Positions 7,859 to 15,915 are shown, numbered from the stretch's first letter. The stretch: DNA of 29,777 nt from CAZSLO01 sp964608025 (GCA_964608025.1 CAZSLO010000010.1:1-29777), one strand, 5' to 3'. The notes: generated by a model from the letters alone, not told the origin. Program-made: numbers and translations.

Positions 7859-8451
7859 TATCTGTCTGTTTTTGTCCCCACCGCGATTAGCTTATCTACA
7901 TACTTGGCTAGAATATCAGCCTCCAAGTTCACAATATGTCCGACTTTCCAAGAACCAATAATTGTATGATTCTTCGTAAATGGAATGATGGTGACCGAGA
8001 AGCTTTCTTCACCACAGTCTACAATCGTAAGGCTAACCCCGTCCACAGCCATGAAGCCTTTCTCCACTACGTAGCGCATTGTAGAAGTATCCGCCCCTAT
8101 GGTCGTCATTAGGGCTTCACCATCGGTATTTATAGATTCGATCCAACCGATACCGTCAACATGACCCTGAACGACATGTCCATCGAATCGACCAGAAGCC
8201 GGAATAGCACGCTCTAGGTTCACTCTACTGCCAACTTCAAGAGATCCAAGATTAGTGCGACGCAATGTTTCGGGAACAACATCTACAATAAACGAATTAT
8301 CCCCTAGTCCTGTTACAGTAAGACAAGTCCCGTTCACACACATGCTGTGGCTTACAGCTAACCCTCGGAGCACTACGTCAGCCTTTATTGTAAGGCCCCC
8401 AGATTTGGAATCCATTACAGTACCGATTTCTTCGACAATTCCAGTGAACAT
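7858..8451 (-). CDS. ribE: Riboflavin synthase, alpha subunit
   Basis: This 197-residue enzyme dismutates two molecules of 6,7-dimethyl-8-ribityllumazine to riboflavin and a pyrimidinedione. The start MFTGIVEEIGTV is diagnostic. The protein is an internal duplication of two lumazine-binding barrels: the pair MCVNGTCLTV (first half) and MAVDGVSLTI (second half) occupy equivalent places, and the first also carries the cysteine seen in many orthologues. GHVVQGHVDGIG marks the junction region. It lies between ribD (137 bases upstream) and ribBA (4-base stop/start overlap with a shared base). The larger gap before it may allow a separate promoter or attenuation. Confidence 0.95.
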   Translation of the reverse strand: MFTGIVEEIGTVMDSKSGGLTIKADVVLRGLAVSHSMCVNGTCLTVTGLGDNSFIVDVVPETLRRTNLGSLEVGSRVNLERAIPASGRFDGHVVQGHVDGIGWIESINTDGEALMTTIGADTSTMRYVVEKGFMAVDGVSLTIVDCGEESFSVTIIPFTKNHTIIGSWKVGHIVNLEADILAKYVDKLIAVGTKTDR

Positions 8452-8544
8452 TGCTTTACCCGTTTACTTGGTACTCTTCCATTAGTCTACTAATACGAGC
8501 CAAGCTAGTCGAGGGAAAAGACATATTGATCCAGGCGCTATTAT

Positions 8545-8569
8545 CAAAAATAACCCGACCTCCGGGTAA
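8545..8569 (-). terminator. Weak terminator-like hairpin between ribD and ribE
   Basis: On the minus strand ACCCG-GAGGT-CGGGT forms a five-pair GC-rich stem, directly followed by TATTTTTG. It lies about 20 bases after the ribD stop, inside the 137-base gap before ribE. The stem is short, so it would attenuate and not fully stop transcription. Confidence 0.35.
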
Positions 8570-8588
8570 CTGAACCGAGTAAAACTGG

Positions 8589-9671
8589 CTAGCAATATCC
8601 TGTAATTGCTATATCCCTTCCATATCGATTCCAGCGTATTCTTTCCAATCTAAGCGAATCTTGGATCAAGTCAAAGCCAGTCCCTCCAACAGGTGTCGGC
8701 GCATGACTTCCACCAATTATCACGGGGGATACAAAAGCTATCACTTTATCGATTAGACCCAAATCAAACATTGAGCCAAGTACTGTAGATCCACCTTCAA
8801 CGCAAATGGATGTGATACCTCGATCAAGACTTAGGTGTTTCAGCAACGCAACAAGGTCAACCAACCCGCCTTCACCTGGAAGAGAAATCGAATCTGCACC
8901 GACTTCCTCAAGAGACCGAACGATGCGCTTGTTTATCTTATTCGATACTACGAGAGTGTTTCCCGGTTCCAAAATCATCTGGGAACTAAGCGGAATTCTT
9001 CCCTTACTGTCTAAAACAATGCGAAGTGGCTGATGATCAAGAGCGGTCCCTTTTTTATCACGTGCTGTGAGTTTAGGATCGTCAGACAAAACGGTGTTTA
9101 TACCAACCATGATAGCATCGGACGCTGCCCTGATACGGTGTACTTCCCACCTAGCCTTATCGCCCGATATCCACTTGGAATCACCATCCCGTGTTGCTAT
9201 CTTTCCATCTAGACTCATTGCGAATTTTGCGGTCACGAACGGCATCCCAGTAGTCACATACTTTACATAGGATTCCAAAAGTTTCCGGGATTCTGCCTCG
9301 CACTCACCCATCCTTATAGATATCCCTTTTTCTGAAAATCTATTCATTCCACCGCCGGTAACTGCTGGATTTGGATCGAGCATGGCTGCATGAACCTCGG
9401 TAATTCCCGCATCAATTATCGCCTCGGTACAGGGAGGTGTACGTCCATGGTGATTACAAGGCTCCAGAGATGTATAAAGAATAGAGCCGCGAGCGGCCTT
9501 TCCAGCCTCCTTAAGTGCGACGATTTCTGCGTGGTCTTTACCCGGTACCTGGGTATATCCCTTCCCTATCACTATCCCATCTTTCACGATTACCACGCCT
9601 ACTGGTGGATTGGGGCTAACCTTGCCTACAGCTCTTCTGGCAAGCTTCAGGGCATGTGACATGAAACCCAT
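8589..9671 (-). CDS. ribD: Bifunctional pyrimidine deaminase / reductase
   Basis: This 360-residue enzyme performs the second and third steps of riboflavin synthesis. The N-terminal deaminase (about 1-145) has the zinc site: H47-A-E49 (KDHAEIVAL) and C72/C81 in the PC-x8-C arrangement (EPCNHHGRTPPC), plus NPPVGVV at 21-27. The C-terminal reductase (about 150-360) has SLDGKIA, SDAIMVGINTVLSDDP and the EGGSTVLG nucleotide-binding turn. I place the start at ATG 9671, preceded by AGAAGG; an extension to 9770 would run through the end of dcd and has no family homology. The start is only 10 bases after the dcd stop, so the two are almost certainly cotranscribed. Confidence 0.94.
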   Translation of the reverse strand: MGFMSHALKLARRAVGKVSPNPPVGVVIVKDGIVIGKGYTQVPGKDHAEIVALKEAGKAARGSILYTSLEPCNHHGRTPPCTEAIIDAGITEVHAAMLDPNPAVTGGGMNRFSEKGISIRMGECEAESRKLLESYVKYVTTGMPFVTAKFAMSLDGKIATRDGDSKWISGDKARWEVHRIRAASDAIMVGINTVLSDDPKLTARDKKGTALDHQPLRIVLDSKGRIPLSSQMILEPGNTLVVSNKINKRIVRSLEEVGADSISLPGEGGLVDLVALLKHLSLDRGITSICVEGGSTVLGSMFDLGLIDKVIAFVSPVIIGGSHAPTPVGGTGFDLIQDSLRLERIRWNRYGRDIAITGYC

Positions 9672-9681
9672 GCTAGGCCTT

Positions 9682-10254
9682 CTACTGGGCGTCCGTAAAA
9701 TCCCTGTGAATTCGGCTAGCGGTTGGGATTTTCTGGCCTTGGTATTTACTCCCCAAAGCGGGAGATCCATATAGGTTTTCCGCGGCCGTGGTCAATCTCA
9801 AATAAGAAATCTGCCCGATTTTCATACCAACATAAAGTGTCACCGGTAAGTTGGAAACATTGCTTAACTCTAGGGTCAGGTGTCCTTTCCATCCAGGATC
9901 GACATATCCAGCAGTGGAATGGATTAGCAGTCCAATACGGCCCAACGAACTTTTGCCTTCCAATCTCGCAACAAGATCTTCTGGCAATTCAATATGTTCA
10001 ACGGTACTACCGAGTACAAATTCACCGGGATGGAGCATAAATGGTGTGTCACCTTTTATTTCAACCATCTCCGTGAGACCTTCCTGGGCCTCCCGGATGT
10101 CAATGTAGGGGGCACGTGAGTTCCGGAAAACCAGTAAGCTACTATCAAGATGAACATCTACACTAGCCGGTTGAATACATCCATCACCCAGTGGCGATAC
10201 TACGATCCTGCCCTTGGCAATCTCTTCCTTGATACTACGGTCACTAAGTACCAT
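9682..10254 (-). CDS. dcd: dCTP deaminase, likely the bifunctional dUMP-forming type
   Basis: This 190-residue trimeric cytoplasmic enzyme deaminates dCTP toward dUTP/dUMP, feeding dTMP synthesis. Motifs in order: GCIQPASVDVHL (25-36), LEGKSSLGRIGLL (98-110), HSTAGYVDPGWKGHLTLELSN (from 112) with catalytic E129, and GSKYQGQ (168-174). The KSSLGR-x-GLL-x-HSTAG and LTLELSN pattern is closer to the mycobacterial dCTP deaminase/dUTPase than to the E. coli enzyme, so direct dUMP formation is likely but not proved. AGGAGA precedes the ATG. It is the first gene of the rib operon, a pairing with no obvious metabolic reason beyond both pathways using nucleotide deamination. Confidence 0.93.
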   Translation of the reverse strand: MVLSDRSIKEEIAKGRIVVSPLGDGCIQPASVDVHLDSSLLVFRNSRAPYIDIREAQEGLTEMVEIKGDTPFMLHPGEFVLGSTVEHIELPEDLVARLEGKSSLGRIGLLIHSTAGYVDPGWKGHLTLELSNVSNLPVTLYVGMKIGQISYLRLTTAAENLYGSPALGSKYQGQKIPTASRIHRDFTDAQ

Positions 10255-10283
10255 CTAATCTCCTATCTGGGTTGCTAAATCAA

Positions 10284-10313
10284 ATTCTAGCAGCGGCCTT
10301 AGAGTGAGCGCAA
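10284..10313 (-). promoter_or_regulatory. Candidate promoter of the dcd-rib operon
   Basis: On the minus strand TTGCGC (10313-10308), an 18-base spacer ending in TGC, then TAGAAT (10289-10284). The -10 matches five of six bases and carries the extended TG. Transcription would start near 10277, leaving only about 22 bases before the ATG, too short for an FMN riboswitch. Confidence 0.4.
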
Positions 10314-10362
10314 TGCGTATTCCTCTGACAGACCAGATCAATACTTGTATTGTTGATGCATC

Positions 10363-11304
10363 TTATTCAATCGAGAATGCGGCCTCAACAATCAAATTCA
10401 GATCCAATTCACCACCGCTTATCGAGGTTGAGACAGATTCAGCCGCTGCTCTCATACGTAAACCTTGATCTCCGAAATCACGTACAGAAGGAGTACCGGA
10501 ACCTCCTTCGGTAATAAACACCAGGGGTCCAACACTCACACCGGTAAGACTTGCAAAATGTTCAGCCTTAGAAATAGCATCCTTAACTGCATCTTCACGA
10601 AGCTGGTTCGTAAAACGACTAGGATCTTCGATAGTAAAGTCAACACCGTTGATTCGAGTTGTGTCACCACCAGCATCAACGAGGGCATCAATTATATTCC
10701 CTACACCATCAATATCTCTTATCTTGATCTTGGCGGTATTATTCACGGTATATCCAACTAGGACCTGTTTTCTTGTACGAGTTCCACCCACGTTGACTTC
10801 CGTATAATCATATCTTGGCCAAATATTAAACGACACAGTCTGAATATCCCTATCTTCGAGTCCCTGAGACTTTGCCGTCTGTACAATCTTATCCATTGAT
10901 GAGGCAGCCTGGGCTCGTGCCTTGCCGACCGTTTTAGCCATGGCTTCAACACCAACATTTAGAAGAACTAGATCAGGTTCCAGGCTTATTGATCCTTTTC
11001 CAGTAACCCAAATCCCATAACCAGTACCCGCCGACTGTAATAGGGTCCCTGCCGAAGAAGCGGATCTTGGCGGAACAGCCACGGCTGCAGCGGAACCTGA
11101 GGGCTTGAATCCATCTCCTGTGACCGTGGTTTGGGATATAGACTTAGAAACGGAAAGGCCTTTTACCGGCCGATCTTGTTGTACCGGTGTTGTGGCTGGG
11201 ATTTCAGCTGATGTAGACGCTTCTCCATTGCTACAACCGACTATTGAAATAAATATTCCTGTGACTGCGACAGGAACTAATATGTAGCTGAGTCTGCTAC
11301 TCAT
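10363..11304 (-). CDS. SIMPL-domain (DUF541) lipoprotein
   Basis: This 313-residue protein is probably exported and lipid-anchored. A hydrophobic leader ends in the lipobox ISIVGC, with the acylated cysteine at residue 24, followed by a low-complexity S/A/P/V linker to about residue 95. The SIMPL domain follows: it opens with WVTGKGSISLEPDLVLLNVG and contains the alternating strands and helix AKTVGKARAQAASSMDKIV typical of DUF541, then the DDTTRINGVDFTI-like region. Family members are periplasmic or outer-surface proteins of poorly known role; the name comes from an interaction with a mouse signalling kinase. Start ATG follows GGAGG. A hairpin (GACCG/CGGTC, 11320-11334) lies directly upstream of that site. 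Confidence 0.88.
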   Translation of the reverse strand: MSSRLSYILVPVAVTGIFISIVGCSNGEASTSAEIPATTPVQQDRPVKGLSVSKSISQTTVTGDGFKPSGSAAAVAVPPRSASSAGTLLQSAGTGYGIWVTGKGSISLEPDLVLLNVGVEAMAKTVGKARAQAASSMDKIVQTAKSQGLEDRDIQTVSFNIWPRYDYTEVNVGGTRTRKQVLVGYTVNNTAKIKIRDIDGVGNIIDALVDAGGDTTRINGVDFTIEDPSRFTNQLREDAVKDAISKAEHFASLTGVSVGPLVFITEGGSGTPSVRDFGDQGLRMRAAAESVSTSISGGELDLNLIVEAAFSIE

Positions 11305-11511
11305 ATTTGGTTTCCTCCAGACCGTGATCCGGTCCCATGATTTCTTATTCCGAAAATTGTCGGTATCGTGGCCTCAGTAAGTTTGCTTTACGATAAGTCC
11401 ATATTGAAAGGGGATAATTTCGCCTTTTTCACTAGCATTTTATCTAAACCCAAATCCGATAACACCAGACCAAGTGGAATCAACAGGTCTTTTATCAATA
11501 TCTGCTAGAGA

Positions 11512-11757
11512 CTAAAGCAAATCTAAGCCAGTTACAGTTGGAGCATGAATCTTGAGAGACTCCTCCATCATCTGCTGCACCATTTCATGGCTGGGAACAC
11601 ACTCAGGACATTCCGCGTTGTGGCCTTCGTTATAGCGTACTGTCAATTTTCCGGCAGATAGGCCTATAAATTCTAGATCACCTCCTTCAGCGCCGACTAT
11701 AGCGCCGAAAAGATCTATAACCGTTTGAACTCCTTTGTCAATTTCAATAGTTGCCAA
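11512..11757 (-). CDS. NifU C-terminal-domain-like protein
   Basis: This 81-residue protein resembles the NifU/Nfu iron-sulfur scaffold domain: GAEGGDLEFIGLSAGKLTVRY matches the family's GGDVELV...V-x-V-x-L pattern, and a CxxC pair (C50, C53, in AECPECVPS) sits where the cluster-binding cysteines are found. The usual GACSGCPSS loop is changed, so cluster assembly is likely but not certain. I prefer TTG at 11757, five bases after GGAGG; an ATG-less extension to 11811 has no ribosome site and reads as unconserved sequence. It stands alone, divergent from the hydrolase gene. Confidence 0.7.
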   Translation of the reverse strand: MATIEIDKGVQTVIDLFGAIVGAEGGDLEFIGLSAGKLTVRYNEGHNAECPECVPSHEMVQQMMEESLKIHAPTVTGLDLL

Positions 11758-11792
11758 CAATACCTCCAAGGGCGATATGCACTTATTATTGC

Positions 11793-11828
11793 AGACTAAA
11801 ACGCAGACCACAGACTGTCAATATTGAC
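11793..11828 (-). promoter_or_regulatory. Perfect -35 box embedded in a 12-bp palindrome
   Basis: GTCAATATTGAC at 11817-11828 is a perfect palindrome. Read on the minus strand it supplies TTGACA (11821-11816) as a consensus -35 box, with a weak TAGTCT 17 bases further. A dimeric repressor at the palindrome would block the promoter of the NifU-like gene. The -10 is poor, so this is tentative. Confidence 0.35.
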
Positions 11829-11983
11829 CCTTGCATTAGAGGCATCATAAACTCGTTATACGTCTAGAAGTCAATCTTAGACCGCTTAAGACCATGGACA
11901 CCACCCAGAAGAAAATACCTTTTGACCGCTGATCACTGGGACGTACGCGCAAAATCTTTAAATATTTCGGGGTCTCGTAGAAA

Positions 11984-12898
11984 ATGACCAGTTCAAATCC
12001 AGGGCAGGGCCTTAGCCTCCCAGAAGCAGCTAGGGCCGCTGGCGTTAATTTCGCTCAAGAAGTTGAGCCTGAAGATAAATTCATCAACGTTGATGGCATT
12101 CGGCTCCACTATCTTGATTGGGGTCCATCTGAATTGACTCCAATCCTTATGCTACACGGTATGGCCCAATCCGCCCACACATGGGACTTTGCCGGGTTAG
12201 CCCTCAGTGATCGTTACCGGGTAATCTCCCTGGACCAAAGGGGACATGGAGATAGTGATTGGGCCCCGGATGGAAACTATTCACTCGACGCACATCTTGG
12301 AGATATAGCTGGGTTTATTGACAATCTGAACTTGCGCAATCTTGTAATAGTGGGACTTTCGATGGGAGGTAGAAACGCATATTCTTATGCAGCCTTATAT
12401 CCAGAACGTATACACGGTCTAGTAATAGTGGATATTGCACCAGAATCGGCTCGATCCGGCCCGAGCGCGATCCGGGAGTTCATCGAACAAGTAGACGAAC
12501 TTGACACTTTCGAAGAGTTCGTAGACCGTGTTAAAGCCTATAACCCACGACGATCAGACACCCAGATCAGAGGTAGCCTGTCACACAATCTTAAGCGACT
12601 CCCAAACGGCAGATGGACATGGAAATACGACAAGGTACTTCGATCTCCTACACGAACCCAACCACAACAAGATCTGGTAGCACGGCAGTGGGAATATATT
12701 GGGAAAATAGAGTGTCCTACCCTACTTGTACGGGGAGAATTCAGCAAGGTACTGTCACCGGAGATAGCGGAAACTACGTTGAGTAAGCTTAAAAACGGTA
12801 ACCTTGCAGTCGTTCCTAAAGCGGGCCATTTGGTACCTGGTGACAATCCACCAGGATTTCACCAGGTACTCGAGGATTTTCTGGAAGAATACTGTTAG
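11984..12898 (+). CDS. Alpha/beta hydrolase
   Basis: This 304-residue cytoplasmic hydrolase shows the full fold. The oxyanion HG lies at residues 58-59 (LMLHGMAQSA), and the strand LDQRGHGDSD is at 83-92. The nucleophile elbow GLSMGG has S126, and the catalytic histidine is H282 in KAGHLVPGDNP. The acid residue is probably in the RGEFSKVLSPE region near 248-258. A cap of about 80 residues, with NLKRLPNGRWTWKYD, lies between strands 6 and 7. The first 30 residues are a short extension. Related proteins include esterases, enol-lactone hydrolases and C-C bond hydrolases; the substrate is unknown. No strong ribosome site precedes the ATG, so a leaderless message is possible. Its 3' end overlaps the remnant frame on the other strand. 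Confidence 0.87.
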   Translation: MTSSNPGQGLSLPEAARAAGVNFAQEVEPEDKFINVDGIRLHYLDWGPSELTPILMLHGMAQSAHTWDFAGLALSDRYRVISLDQRGHGDSDWAPDGNYSLDAHLGDIAGFIDNLNLRNLVIVGLSMGGRNAYSYAALYPERIHGLVIVDIAPESARSGPSAIREFIEQVDELDTFEEFVDRVKAYNPRRSDTQIRGSLSHNLKRLPNGRWTWKYDKVLRSPTRTQPQQDLVARQWEYIGKIECPTLLVRGEFSKVLSPEIAETTLSKLKNGNLAVVPKAGHLVPGDNPPGFHQVLEDFLEEYC

Positions 12899-13082
12899 CC
12901 AATCCTCCTACAAGCAGGATCCTGGCTCTTTTGCTTATGGGGTTATAATCATCTCTATCCGCCAGTGCCAAGATCTGACGTTCCGCCCTCGTAACACCAC
13001 TTACCGTCAACGCCCATATATCATCCCGGCGTCGTGCTAGATTGTGGACATTCGCCTCCAGATCCGAAATTGTACGTATCAA
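12816..13082 (-). pseudogene. Truncated N-terminus of a gene, possibly an M14-type peptidase
   Basis: An 88-codon frame starts with TTG at 13082. Its first 61 or so residues look like protein: an acidic-basic helix, then DIWALTVSGVTRAERQIL, then KRARILLVGGLANS, where a basic pair leads into a hydrophobic strand ending in GG. That order recalls the first strands of M14-type or aspartoacylase-like zinc peptidases, which continue with a zinc-binding histidine. The credible part ends close to 12898, exactly where the hydrolase gene on the opposite strand ends; the remainder is antisense to that gene. This suggests a gene cut off when neighbouring DNA was joined. A short unrelated protein or chance frame cannot be excluded. 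Confidence 0.4.
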
Positions 13083-13119
13083 CTCACTGTCCAGTTATTT
13101 ATACATCCATTACCCCTGA

Positions 13120-13800
13120 TCATCTAATTATTTTGCTTATACTAGGGCCATCCGGATGAATAGGACTCGGCCAGTTGGCGTCACAACTCCATAATTCACC
13201 TTCCCAGATAGTGAATCCATGTGGAGCAGGATCGCTGTCATTGTAAACAATTCGATCGATCTCTTTGCCGGTATTAAGTTCATATTTGATAATGAACTTG
13301 TCGCTGGTATGAGCGCACCAAATACCATTATTTTCAACAGCCAGACCATGAAGACGTTCATGATCCACTTGGAATTTCCTTATGACACTACCATTTGCAG
13401 AATCTATTAAGATCAGCGCCTTAGGATTAAAAGCCGTAATCCAAATAAGTCCATCGATCCATTCCACTCCATGTATCCCTCCCCCATCAGGAGTAGGAAA
13501 CCGAGAAATCTCTTCCCCTGTTTCATAATCACACTGAATTACTCCAGAAAAGCCACTATCAGTTGGTCTCGGGTATCGTGATTGGGAAGCACCATTCGAA
13601 CCAATCCAAAATGAGTCCCCTCCTACAGTCAACCCAGAGGAATTTTCAGCTGTAGTAGTTAATGTTTTAACGAGGTTAAGTTCCCTATCCAGCAAATAGA
13701 GATCGTCAGTAGCTTGATCACAAACCCAGAGTCCATCTTTTGTACCCTGTAGACCATTCGGCATCGTTGCTGGTGGTGTCACGGTCGTTTCGAGTTTCAC
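13120..13800 (-). CDS. Beta-propeller protein (YncE/Vgb-like repeats)
   Basis: This 226-residue protein is built of repeated four-strand units with a recurring turn: NGLQGTKDGLWVCDQATDD, SSGLTVGGDSFWIGSNG, IHGVEWIDGLIWITAFNP, LHGLAVENNGIWCAHTSDK and PHGFTIWEGELWSCDANW, spaced about 40 residues apart, which is the pattern of a five- to six-bladed propeller. There is no signal peptide, so it is probably cytoplasmic. Related proteins are YncE-like repeat proteins, virginiamycin B lyase and some lactonases; no catalytic set is clear. GTG start at 13800, eight bases after GGAGGTGA. It is divergent from the sulfotransferase gene. Confidence 0.75.
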   Translation of the reverse strand: MKLETTVTPPATMPNGLQGTKDGLWVCDQATDDLYLLDRELNLVKTLTTTAENSSGLTVGGDSFWIGSNGASQSRYPRPTDSGFSGVIQCDYETGEEISRFPTPDGGGIHGVEWIDGLIWITAFNPKALILIDSANGSVIRKFQVDHERLHGLAVENNGIWCAHTSDKFIIKYELNTGKEIDRIVYNDSDPAPHGFTIWEGELWSCDANWPSPIHPDGPSISKIIR

Positions 13801-13908
13801 ATCTCACCTCCAAATTACTATGGTGTCCAATCCTAAGTACACTATGCTAGATGACTACGGCCTAGGATAGAATACGGAAAATAGACCAATTTGAATATAG
13901 GACTGTAC

Positions 13909-14847
13909 GTGAGTAACGATCTCCCTCAAGTAACCAAAATTTACCAGAATCACCACTTAGATAGTACACATTGGGATAGTTATATCCCTCGCGACGACGA
14001 CATCATAGTAGTTACACCATATAAATCGGGAACTACATGGATGCAAACGATAGTAAAAAACTTGATTTTCGGTGAACAGGAATCCGAAGCACCCTCTCTC
14101 AGCCAGGTTTTTCCTTGGCTGGATAGACGCCTGTCTCCAATTGAATCCCTGATCGCTAGTCTGGAAGCACAAGAGCACCGTCGGTCTATCAAGTCTCACT
14201 TACCCCTAGACGGTATTCCATATTTTCCACAAACCAAATATATCGTGGTTAGCCGTGATGCCCGAGATGTTTTCATGTCGCTATGGAACCATTACGGTAA
14301 TTACACTGATCTTTTTTACCAGATGCTCAATGAAACCCCAGGACGGGTAGGTTCACCGATACCACGGTGTCCAAACAAGGCCCACCAGTTATGGCATATG
14401 TGGATCACTTCCGGATGGTTTGACTGGGAAAGTGAAGGTTATCCATTCTGGTCAAATATGCGACATGTCCAGACATGGTGGAATTATCACCATCTTCCAA
14501 ATATCCTTTTCGTTCACTTCAACGATCTCTTGAATCACTTACCTGGTGAGATCCTCAGAGTAGCACGGTTCCTAGACATCAATTTAGATGATGATTTCCT
14601 AGAGTCTATCGTGCAATCAGTGTCATTTATTTCCATGAAGCAAAGAGCAGAACGGACTTGGCCAAACATGGAGACCGTTATGAGCGGTGGAGCACAGACC
14701 TTCTTCAATAAGGGAACCAATGGAAGATGGAAAGAAGTACTGACTAAACACGACCTGGAACTTTATCAAAATGCAGTCACTCGTGAACTATCTAATGAAT
14801 GTGCCGTCTGGCTAGAAAAAGGCAGGGTTGCTACCAAACTGGTCTAA
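13909..14847 (+). CDS. PAPS-dependent sulfotransferase
   Basis: This 312-residue cytoplasmic enzyme transfers sulfate from PAPS to a hydroxyl or amine acceptor. The 5'-phosphosulfate loop is PYKSGTTW (37-44). The catalytic histidine is H97 in KSHLPL. The 3'-phosphate site is YIVVSRDARDVFMSLW (from 111) with R116 and S124, and the C-terminal NKGTNGRWKEVL matches the family's RKGxxGDWK motif. Length and order match soluble sulfotransferases of the PF00685 type. I prefer GTG at 13909 because TAGGA lies just upstream; TTG at 13891 would add six residues. The acceptor is unknown. It is a lone gene between the propeller gene (-) and the peroxiredoxin-PncC pair (-). Confidence 0.9.
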   Translation: MSNDLPQVTKIYQNHHLDSTHWDSYIPRDDDIIVVTPYKSGTTWMQTIVKNLIFGEQESEAPSLSQVFPWLDRRLSPIESLIASLEAQEHRRSIKSHLPLDGIPYFPQTKYIVVSRDARDVFMSLWNHYGNYTDLFYQMLNETPGRVGSPIPRCPNKAHQLWHMWITSGWFDWESEGYPFWSNMRHVQTWWNYHHLPNILFVHFNDLLNHLPGEILRVARFLDINLDDDFLESIVQSVSFISMKQRAERTWPNMETVMSGGAQTFFNKGTNGRWKEVLTKHDLELYQNAVTRELSNECAVWLEKGRVATKLV

Positions 14848-14918
14848 ACAGACATTCCCAAAACAACCGGACATAGTTCCGAGACTCTGTTACTAAACAT
14901 TCCCGCACCATTTTTGGA

Positions 14919-15404
14919 TCAAGCATTACCCAGGCACTGCTCCAATAGATCTATAGCTGCAGTTGCGAAAATCCACATATTCTCTTCCCTATCAACAGAA
15001 CCAGTCTCTAGAGTTATCGTACGTTCCACCGGGCCTGCCACACCGATACATGCATGACCTGCATCATCACCATATCGGTTTCCACTCGGACCACTAGCAC
15101 CTGTCTCGCTAAGACCCCAGGTAGTACAGAGAGATTTCCGGATTGAACGAGCATTGAGTAATGCATATTCTTCCGTACTAGCCCGCATACCAGTCATGAT
15201 GTCGTCTGACACCCTAAGAAGTGCACGCTGTGCCATCCTCGTGTAAATAACTGATCCTCCTAAAAAATAGGCTGACGCACCAGGTACAACCAACAAGGAT
15301 GCAGAAATCAATCCACCTGCCGAAGACTCAGCTACCGACAAGGTCTCTCCCCGATCTTTTAAAAGTGCTCCGACAGACCCCGATATAGAACTTAAATTAT
15401 TCAT
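14919..15404 (-). CDS. pncC: PncC-type nicotinamide-nucleotide amidohydrolase (CinA C-terminal domain)
   Basis: This 161-residue stand-alone CinA C-terminal domain removes the amide from NMN in the pyridine-nucleotide salvage cycle. The N-terminal motif is AESSAGGLISASLL (25-38), where most relatives have AESCTGG; the catalytic serine/threonine region is otherwise kept. GASAYFLGGSVIYTRMAQR (from 42) and TGASGPSGNRYGDDAG (101-116) are the next two family blocks. Length equals that of E. coli PncC. It follows the peroxiredoxin gene by 64 bases on the same strand, so the two may be cotranscribed. The changed residues in the first motif may alter rate or substrate. Confidence 0.87.
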   Translation of the reverse strand: MNNLSSISGSVGALLKDRGETLSVAESSAGGLISASLLVVPGASAYFLGGSVIYTRMAQRALLRVSDDIMTGMRASTEEYALLNARSIRKSLCTTWGLSETGASGPSGNRYGDDAGHACIGVAGPVERTITLETGSVDREENMWIFATAAIDLLEQCLGNA

Positions 15405-15468
15405 CGTCCTCCAAAACCATAAGGATCATAATGGCAAAGGTATTTACATTCTCAGAATCTCACGTGAT

Positions 15469-15915
15469 TTATTTTATCTGCAATGCGCTGACAACATGAC
15501 TGTGGTGTTTACCTATGGCAAATTCATGATGAAAAACTCCTTGAATTTTACCGGACTTATCTATCAAATATGTGACCCTCTTGGTAGGTAAAAGCCAGCG
15601 TTTAACATCATAAAGACCACTGATAACGCCATCTGGATCTGATACTAAAAGATAAGGAATTTCTAAAGCTTTCGCGAACCGCTGATGGCTCTCCAAAGAG
15701 TCCGGACTAACTCCCACCACAATAGCATCCTCTTTCTCAATCAGATCAATATTGTCCCGAAATCCACAAGCCTCGCGAACACATCCAAAAGTAAAGTCCC
15801 TTGGGTAGAAATAGAGAACTATAGCCTTTGAACCCAACAGGCTTGTAAGTTCTAGTTCCTCGCCTCTATGGGTAATTGCCGTAAAGCAGGGAGCGGTATC
15901 GCCGATCTTTAGCAT
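15469..15915 (-). CDS. Thioredoxin-fold peroxiredoxin (Bcp/PrxQ type)
   Basis: This 148-residue cytoplasmic peroxidase reduces hydrogen peroxide and organic peroxides using thiols. The active site is YFYPRDFTFGCVREACGFRD (35-54): the peroxidatic cysteine is C45 in the required P-x3-T-x2-C pattern, and C50 is placed as the resolving cysteine of the PrxQ class. Phenylalanine replaces the more usual proline of TPGC but leaves the motif intact. WLLPTKRVTYLIDKSGKI near the C-terminus is also typical. ATG start at 15915; a 28-base hairpin lies 43 bases upstream. Confidence 0.93.
   Translation of the reverse strand: MLKIGDTAPCFTAITHRGEELELTSLLGSKAIVLYFYPRDFTFGCVREACGFRDNIDLIEKEDAIVVGVSPDSLESHQRFAKALEIPYLLVSDPDGVISGLYDVKRWLLPTKRVTYLIDKSGKIQGVFHHEFAIGKHHSHVVSALQIK

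Noticed and set aside
10255..10362. FMN riboswitch expected before a riboflavin operon
   Set aside because: None of the conserved RFN segments can be recognised, and the predicted leader is too short.
14870..14891. Possible terminator hairpin after the PncC gene (CGGA/TCCG)
   Set aside because: The stem has only four to five pairs and the T-run is interrupted, so I could not support it.
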